Positions 6,432-8,450 of a DNA stretch of 8,450 nucleotides are shown here, piece after piece (positions within the stretch are counted from its first letter, which is position 1; each line of letters opens with the position of its first letter). The stretch lies in NCBI GenBank assembly GCA_016234345.1, contig JACRFG010000052.1, forward strand, positions 1-8,450. Direction: 5' to 3'. The stretch comes from Candidatus Jorgensenbacteria bacterium (GTDB lineage Bacteria > Patescibacteriota > Minisyncoccia > UBA6257 > GWB1-50-10). A model generated the notes under the pieces. The model had not been told where the DNA came from. It saw nothing but the letters and a program-made list of their open reading frames with translations, and searched no databases. Position numbers and translations under genes: made by a program.

Positions 6432-6440
6432 TGGTAGAAT
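6432..6440 (+). promoter_or_regulatory. Possible extended -10 promoter of msrB
   Basis: TGG-TAGAAT (6432-6440) has the form of an extended -10 element. It has no -35, because that position lies in the preceding terminator stem. The expected start, around 6447, is two bases before the ATG at 6449, which implies a nearly leaderless message. This agrees with the absence of a Shine-Dalgarno there. Confidence 0.4.
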
Positions 6441-6448
6441 AAGAATAT

Positions 6449-6859
6449 ATGGATGGAAAAAATAATGCAGTTCAAAATGAGGAAGAATGGAAGAAAAAAC
6501 TTACACCTGAAGAGTATCGTGTTCTTCGAGAAAAAGAGACAGAGGCACCTTTTACCGGCAAATATTGGAATGTTAAGGAAATGGGAATGTATAGGTGTCG
6601 TGCCTGCGGCTCAGAGCTTTTTTCGTCCGAGACCAAATTTGAATCCGGGACCGGTTGGCCGAGTTTTACCGAGCCGGCTAATTTGAAAAACATCGAACTA
6701 CGCGAAGATCAAAGCCACGGTATGATTCGAACCGAAGTGTTATGCAAACATTGCGGCAGTCATCTCGGTCATATGTTTGACGACGGGCCCCAAGAAAAAG
6801 GTGGTAAACACTATTGTATAAATTCTGTCTGCCTCGAATTGGAGAAGAAAAACAAGTAA
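6449..6859 (+). CDS. msrB: Peptide methionine-(R)-S-oxide reductase MsrB
   Basis: This 136-residue protein has the usual length of a single-domain MsrB, which reduces the R form of methionine sulfoxide in proteins, normally using thioredoxin. The zinc site is complete: C50 and C53 in 'CRACG', and C99 and C102 in 'CKHCG'. 'SGTGWPSF' (66-73) and 'LGHMFDDGP' (106-114) are the substrate-site motifs, and C123 in 'HYCINS' (121-126) is the catalytic cysteine. An extra C128 lies five residues after it, in 'INSVCLEL', where many family members have Ser or Ala. The cytoplasmic location is inferred from the lack of a signal peptide. There is no fused or neighbouring MsrA. The start is the only ATG that gives the usual N-terminal helix 'WKKKLTPEEYRVLR' (14-27), but no ribosome site precedes it. 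The neighbouring rhodanese/persulfide enzyme suggests a shared sulfur-redox theme. Confidence 0.97.
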   Translation: MDGKNNAVQNEEEWKKKLTPEEYRVLREKETEAPFTGKYWNVKEMGMYRCRACGSELFSSETKFESGTGWPSFTEPANLKNIELREDQSHGMIRTEVLCKHCGSHLGHMFDDGPQEKGGKHYCINSVCLELEKKNK

Positions 6860-6900
6860 CAACGGCTCTTTGGATGCTAAAAGAATAAAGAATAAAGGAC

Positions 6901-6944
6901 TTGTCAGTCTATGAAGAGCTGCTATATGATCGTAGACAGTCTAC
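6901..6944 (+). promoter_or_regulatory. Promoter and operator-like palindrome upstream of the rhodanese fusion
   Basis: TTGTCA (6901-6906) and TATGAT (6925-6930) are 18 bases apart and would start transcription near 6937. The palindrome GTAGAC-A-GTCTAC (6932-6944) covers this start point, the classic position of a repressor site. No terminator separates msrB from this region, so the downstream gene could also be reached by read-through. Confidence 0.45.
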
Positions 6945-6968
6945 AATTAATAATTATTTAATACGGTT

Positions 6969-8066
6969 ATGTCAGAAAACATTAATTTTGTTGGAGCAGC
7001 CAAGCTTGCGGAAATGATTAAGCAGCATCAAGAATTATTACTTCTTGATATCCGTAGTCAGGAACAGTACGAGGGGTGGCATATTCCTATGAGCGTTAAC
7101 ATTCCTTTAGAAGAATTAGACAAGAAACTTATTGAATTGCCACAAGATAAATCAATTGTAGTTATATGCAATCGTGGCAATTCTTCGAAGAGAGGGGCTA
7201 AACTTTTGGAAGATGCCGGGCTTAAGGCGTTGGTGCTCGAAGGCGGGTTGAAACAGTGGAACACAGTTTACGATACAAGTTGGATTCCTTTGAATGCCAA
7301 ATCCGGTCTTGAGGTTATGCAAATCAAGCGGATCGGCAAAGGATGTCTTTCGTATCTGATTTTTATGAAAGGCAGTAAAAAAGCTGTTCTTATTGACCCG
7401 ACGCATCACGTTGATTTATATAAGAATCTTATAAATGGATACAACGTTGAATTGTGTGCTGTATGCGATACTCATGTGCATGCCGATCATGTCTCCGGTG
7501 GCAGAAAACTTAGCGAACAGTTGGGTGCGCCGTATTGTTTGCCTGAGGTGAGTAAGGTTGCGTTTCCGTTTTTACCCATTGAGGAAAAACTCAGTAAGTG
7601 CATGCGTGGCGAAACCAGAATCATTGCTACTCCCGGTCATACTGAAGAAAGTGTATGTATTGTTTTGAATCAAAGTATTGTTTTTACCGGCGATACACTG
7701 TTTATCGAAAACGTGGGACGTTCTGATTTGGGCGAGGAAGCGGCAGATAATGCCCGTCGCCTTTATGAAAGCGTCACTAAAAATCTTTTCAGTTTACCCG
7801 GAGAAGTAATGATTGCGCCGGCTCATATTCACAAATCTGTACTTTTGGGTGAGCCGGCGTATACCGCTGACATAGCATACGTAAAATCAACCAATTTTAT
7901 TTCAAGGTTTGCTGAGAGCGATGCATTCACTGATTTTATCGAATCGCATTCGATACCTACGCCGCCGAACTACCAATGGATCAAAGACATTAACCGAGGA
8001 AACGAATCGGCCGATATTGACTTAGATGAACTTGAGCTCGGTTCCAATCGTTGTGCGATTGGATAG
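6969..8066 (+). CDS. Rhodanese - metallo-beta-lactamase fusion, persulfide dioxygenase-like (ETHE1-type)
   Basis: This 365-residue cytoplasmic protein has two domains. Residues about 5-102 are a rhodanese domain with the active cysteine C67 in the loop 'CNRGNSS' (67-73), and 'LLLLDIRSQEQYEGWHIP' (23-40) near its start. Such domains carry sulfane sulfur as a cysteine persulfide. Residues about 115-330 are a metallo-beta-lactamase fold of the ETHE1/glyoxalase II type. Its motifs are 'THVHADH' (168-174, ligands H169, H171, D173, H174), 'TPGHT' with H224, 'GDTLF' with D242, and 'PAHIH' with H286. 'GRSDLG' (250-255) resembles the ETHE1 'GRTDF' region. ETHE1 enzymes hold one iron and oxidise glutathione persulfide to sulfite. 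The rhodanese comes first here, unlike CstB-type fusions where it is C-terminal. All metal ligands are present. The thiol carrier is unknown, and a general MBL hydrolase remains possible. No Shine-Dalgarno is visible before the ATG. Confidence 0.92.
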   Translation: MSENINFVGAAKLAEMIKQHQELLLLDIRSQEQYEGWHIPMSVNIPLEELDKKLIELPQDKSIVVICNRGNSSKRGAKLLEDAGLKALVLEGGLKQWNTVYDTSWIPLNAKSGLEVMQIKRIGKGCLSYLIFMKGSKKAVLIDPTHHVDLYKNLINGYNVELCAVCDTHVHADHVSGGRKLSEQLGAPYCLPEVSKVAFPFLPIEEKLSKCMRGETRIIATPGHTEESVCIVLNQSIVFTGDTLFIENVGRSDLGEEAADNARRLYESVTKNLFSLPGEVMIAPAHIHKSVLLGEPAYTADIAYVKSTNFISRFAESDAFTDFIESHSIPTPPNYQWIKDINRGNESADIDLDELELGSNRCAIG

Positions 8067-8093
8067 AAGCGAGCTGTTTTATATATTTTCCTT

Positions 8094-8119
8094 AAGCCCC
8101 AACATGTTGGGGCTTTTAC
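8094..8119 (+). terminator. Terminator after the rhodanese fusion
   Basis: AAGCCCCAA (8094-8102) and TTGGGGCTT (8107-8115) pair over nine bases around a CATG loop, and TTTT (8114-8117) continues from the stem. The whole 22 bases are a perfect palindrome. The arrangement resembles the DUF763 terminator. Confidence 0.8.
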
Positions 8120-8126
8120 CTTGTCC

Positions 8127-8155
8127 TTGATTTATTCTCGATATTATTGTACGAT
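8127..8155 (+). promoter_or_regulatory. Possible promoter of the DUF2784-like gene
   Basis: TTGATT (8127-8132) and TACGAT (8150-8155) are 17 bases apart, directly after the preceding terminator. The leader would be about 40 bases and contains the AAAGGA ribosome site at 8189-8194. The match to consensus is moderate. Confidence 0.38.
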
Positions 8156-8201
8156 TTATTTAGTTAATTTTGATTTTTAAAAAGCAAGAAAGGATAAAAC
8201 A

Positions 8202-8450
8202 TTGATCCTCGGTGTTCGTAGGCGATTATTGGGTTTTGTGGCCGATTTTGTATGTGTCACGCATGTGGTATGGGCCATACTATTTGTCTTGAGTGCGTTG
8301 GTGTTGGTTTTAGGTTCGTTTCTTCTATCTTTCAAGAATATTTTTTTTGGTTTCGCGTGGGGGTTTATAGTCGCGACAGTATTGTCGTGGTTAGTCTTTA
8401 GAGGCGATTGTCCGCTCACGATGCTAGAAAATGAACTCAAAAGATTGCAG
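8202..8450 (+). CDS. DUF2784-like small membrane protein, TTG start, C-terminus cut by window edge
   Basis: From TTG at 8202 the frame is open for 83 codons to the window end. An in-frame TAA lies upstream at 8178-8180, and there is no ATG or GTG near the N-terminus. AAAGGA (8189-8194) is seven bases before the TTG, a good ribosome site. The protein opens with basic residues ('VRRR', 5-8). Two membrane segments follow: about 13-42, which contains the conserved-looking H21 in 'VTHVVW', and about 47-66. Then comes 'CPLTMLENELKR' (70-81). This order of a helix with His, a second helix, and a 'CPLTxLE' motif is what I remember of the DUF2784 family, whose function is unknown. The family would add another helix beyond the window. 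The assignment is by pattern, and the domain is incomplete here. Confidence 0.7.
   Translation, partial: MILGVRRRLLGFVADFVCVTHVVWAILFVLSALVLVLGSFLLSFKNIFFGFAWGFIVATVLSWLVFRGDCPLTMLENELKRLQ

Noticed and set aside
8177..8440. Minus-strand frame of 87 codons at the right edge
   Set aside because: It lies opposite the DUF2784-like gene, which has a good ribosome site, two membrane helices and the 'CPLTxLE' motif. The minus product is Asn/Thr/Lys-rich and lacks motifs.
1..8450. CRISPR arrays, tRNA or rRNA genes, insertion sequences, long repeats
   Set aside because: No regularly spaced repeats, cloverleaf-like segments, transposase motifs or terminal inverted repeats were seen when reading both strands. 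The only repeats are short dyads and terminator stems.

Overview
The window comes from a bacterial chromosome of moderately low GC content. It is read with the standard bacterial code, and no stop codon has to be reassigned. The genes are compact, mostly in single-gene transcription units with short gaps, simple hairpin terminators and recognisable sigma70-type promoters. Several features suggest a Patescibacteria/CPR-type organism, perhaps a parcubacterium: an HlyD/MacA-like adaptor with a long helical insert, a DUF763 protein, an HD protein with a large unknown C-terminal part, many starts without a clear Shine-Dalgarno, and CATG-looped terminators. This placement is an inference from gene style. 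There is no rRNA or ribosomal marker in the window to prove it. I see no tRNA, rRNA, CRISPR array, insertion sequence or attachment site.

Left part (1-2637). A membrane fusion (periplasmic adaptor-like) protein is encoded on the minus strand and runs off the left edge. It is divergent from a DUF763 gene (1516-2637), a conserved family of unknown function with a helix-hairpin-helix motif near its C-terminus. The 174-base gap between them holds promoters facing both ways.

Middle part (2638-6042). A 505-residue HD-domain phosphohydrolase-like protein and an ADP-ribosylglycohydrolase-family enzyme each have their own promoter and terminator. A small four-helix membrane protein of unknown function is convergent to the glycohydrolase. 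It shares a bidirectional terminator with it, and that terminator contains the end of the membrane protein's own coding sequence.

Right part (6043-8450). A 76-residue ribbon-helix-helix-like protein with a Cys pair has the best promoter and ribosome site of the window. It is followed by peptide methionine sulfoxide reductase MsrB, then an N-terminal rhodanese fused to an ETHE1/persulfide-dioxygenase-like metallo-beta-lactamase domain. Last comes the start of a DUF2784-like membrane protein that begins with TTG and runs off the right edge. MsrB and the rhodanese fusion form a plausible sulfur-redox pair.

Two real genes, at the two edges (1-1341 minus and 8202-8450 plus), have no stop codon inside the window and are easily missed. 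No single convincing new multi-gene system is visible. The points most worth following are the unknown domains (DUF763, the HD C-terminal region, the adaptor insert), the domain order of the rhodanese fusion, and the regulatory palindromes.
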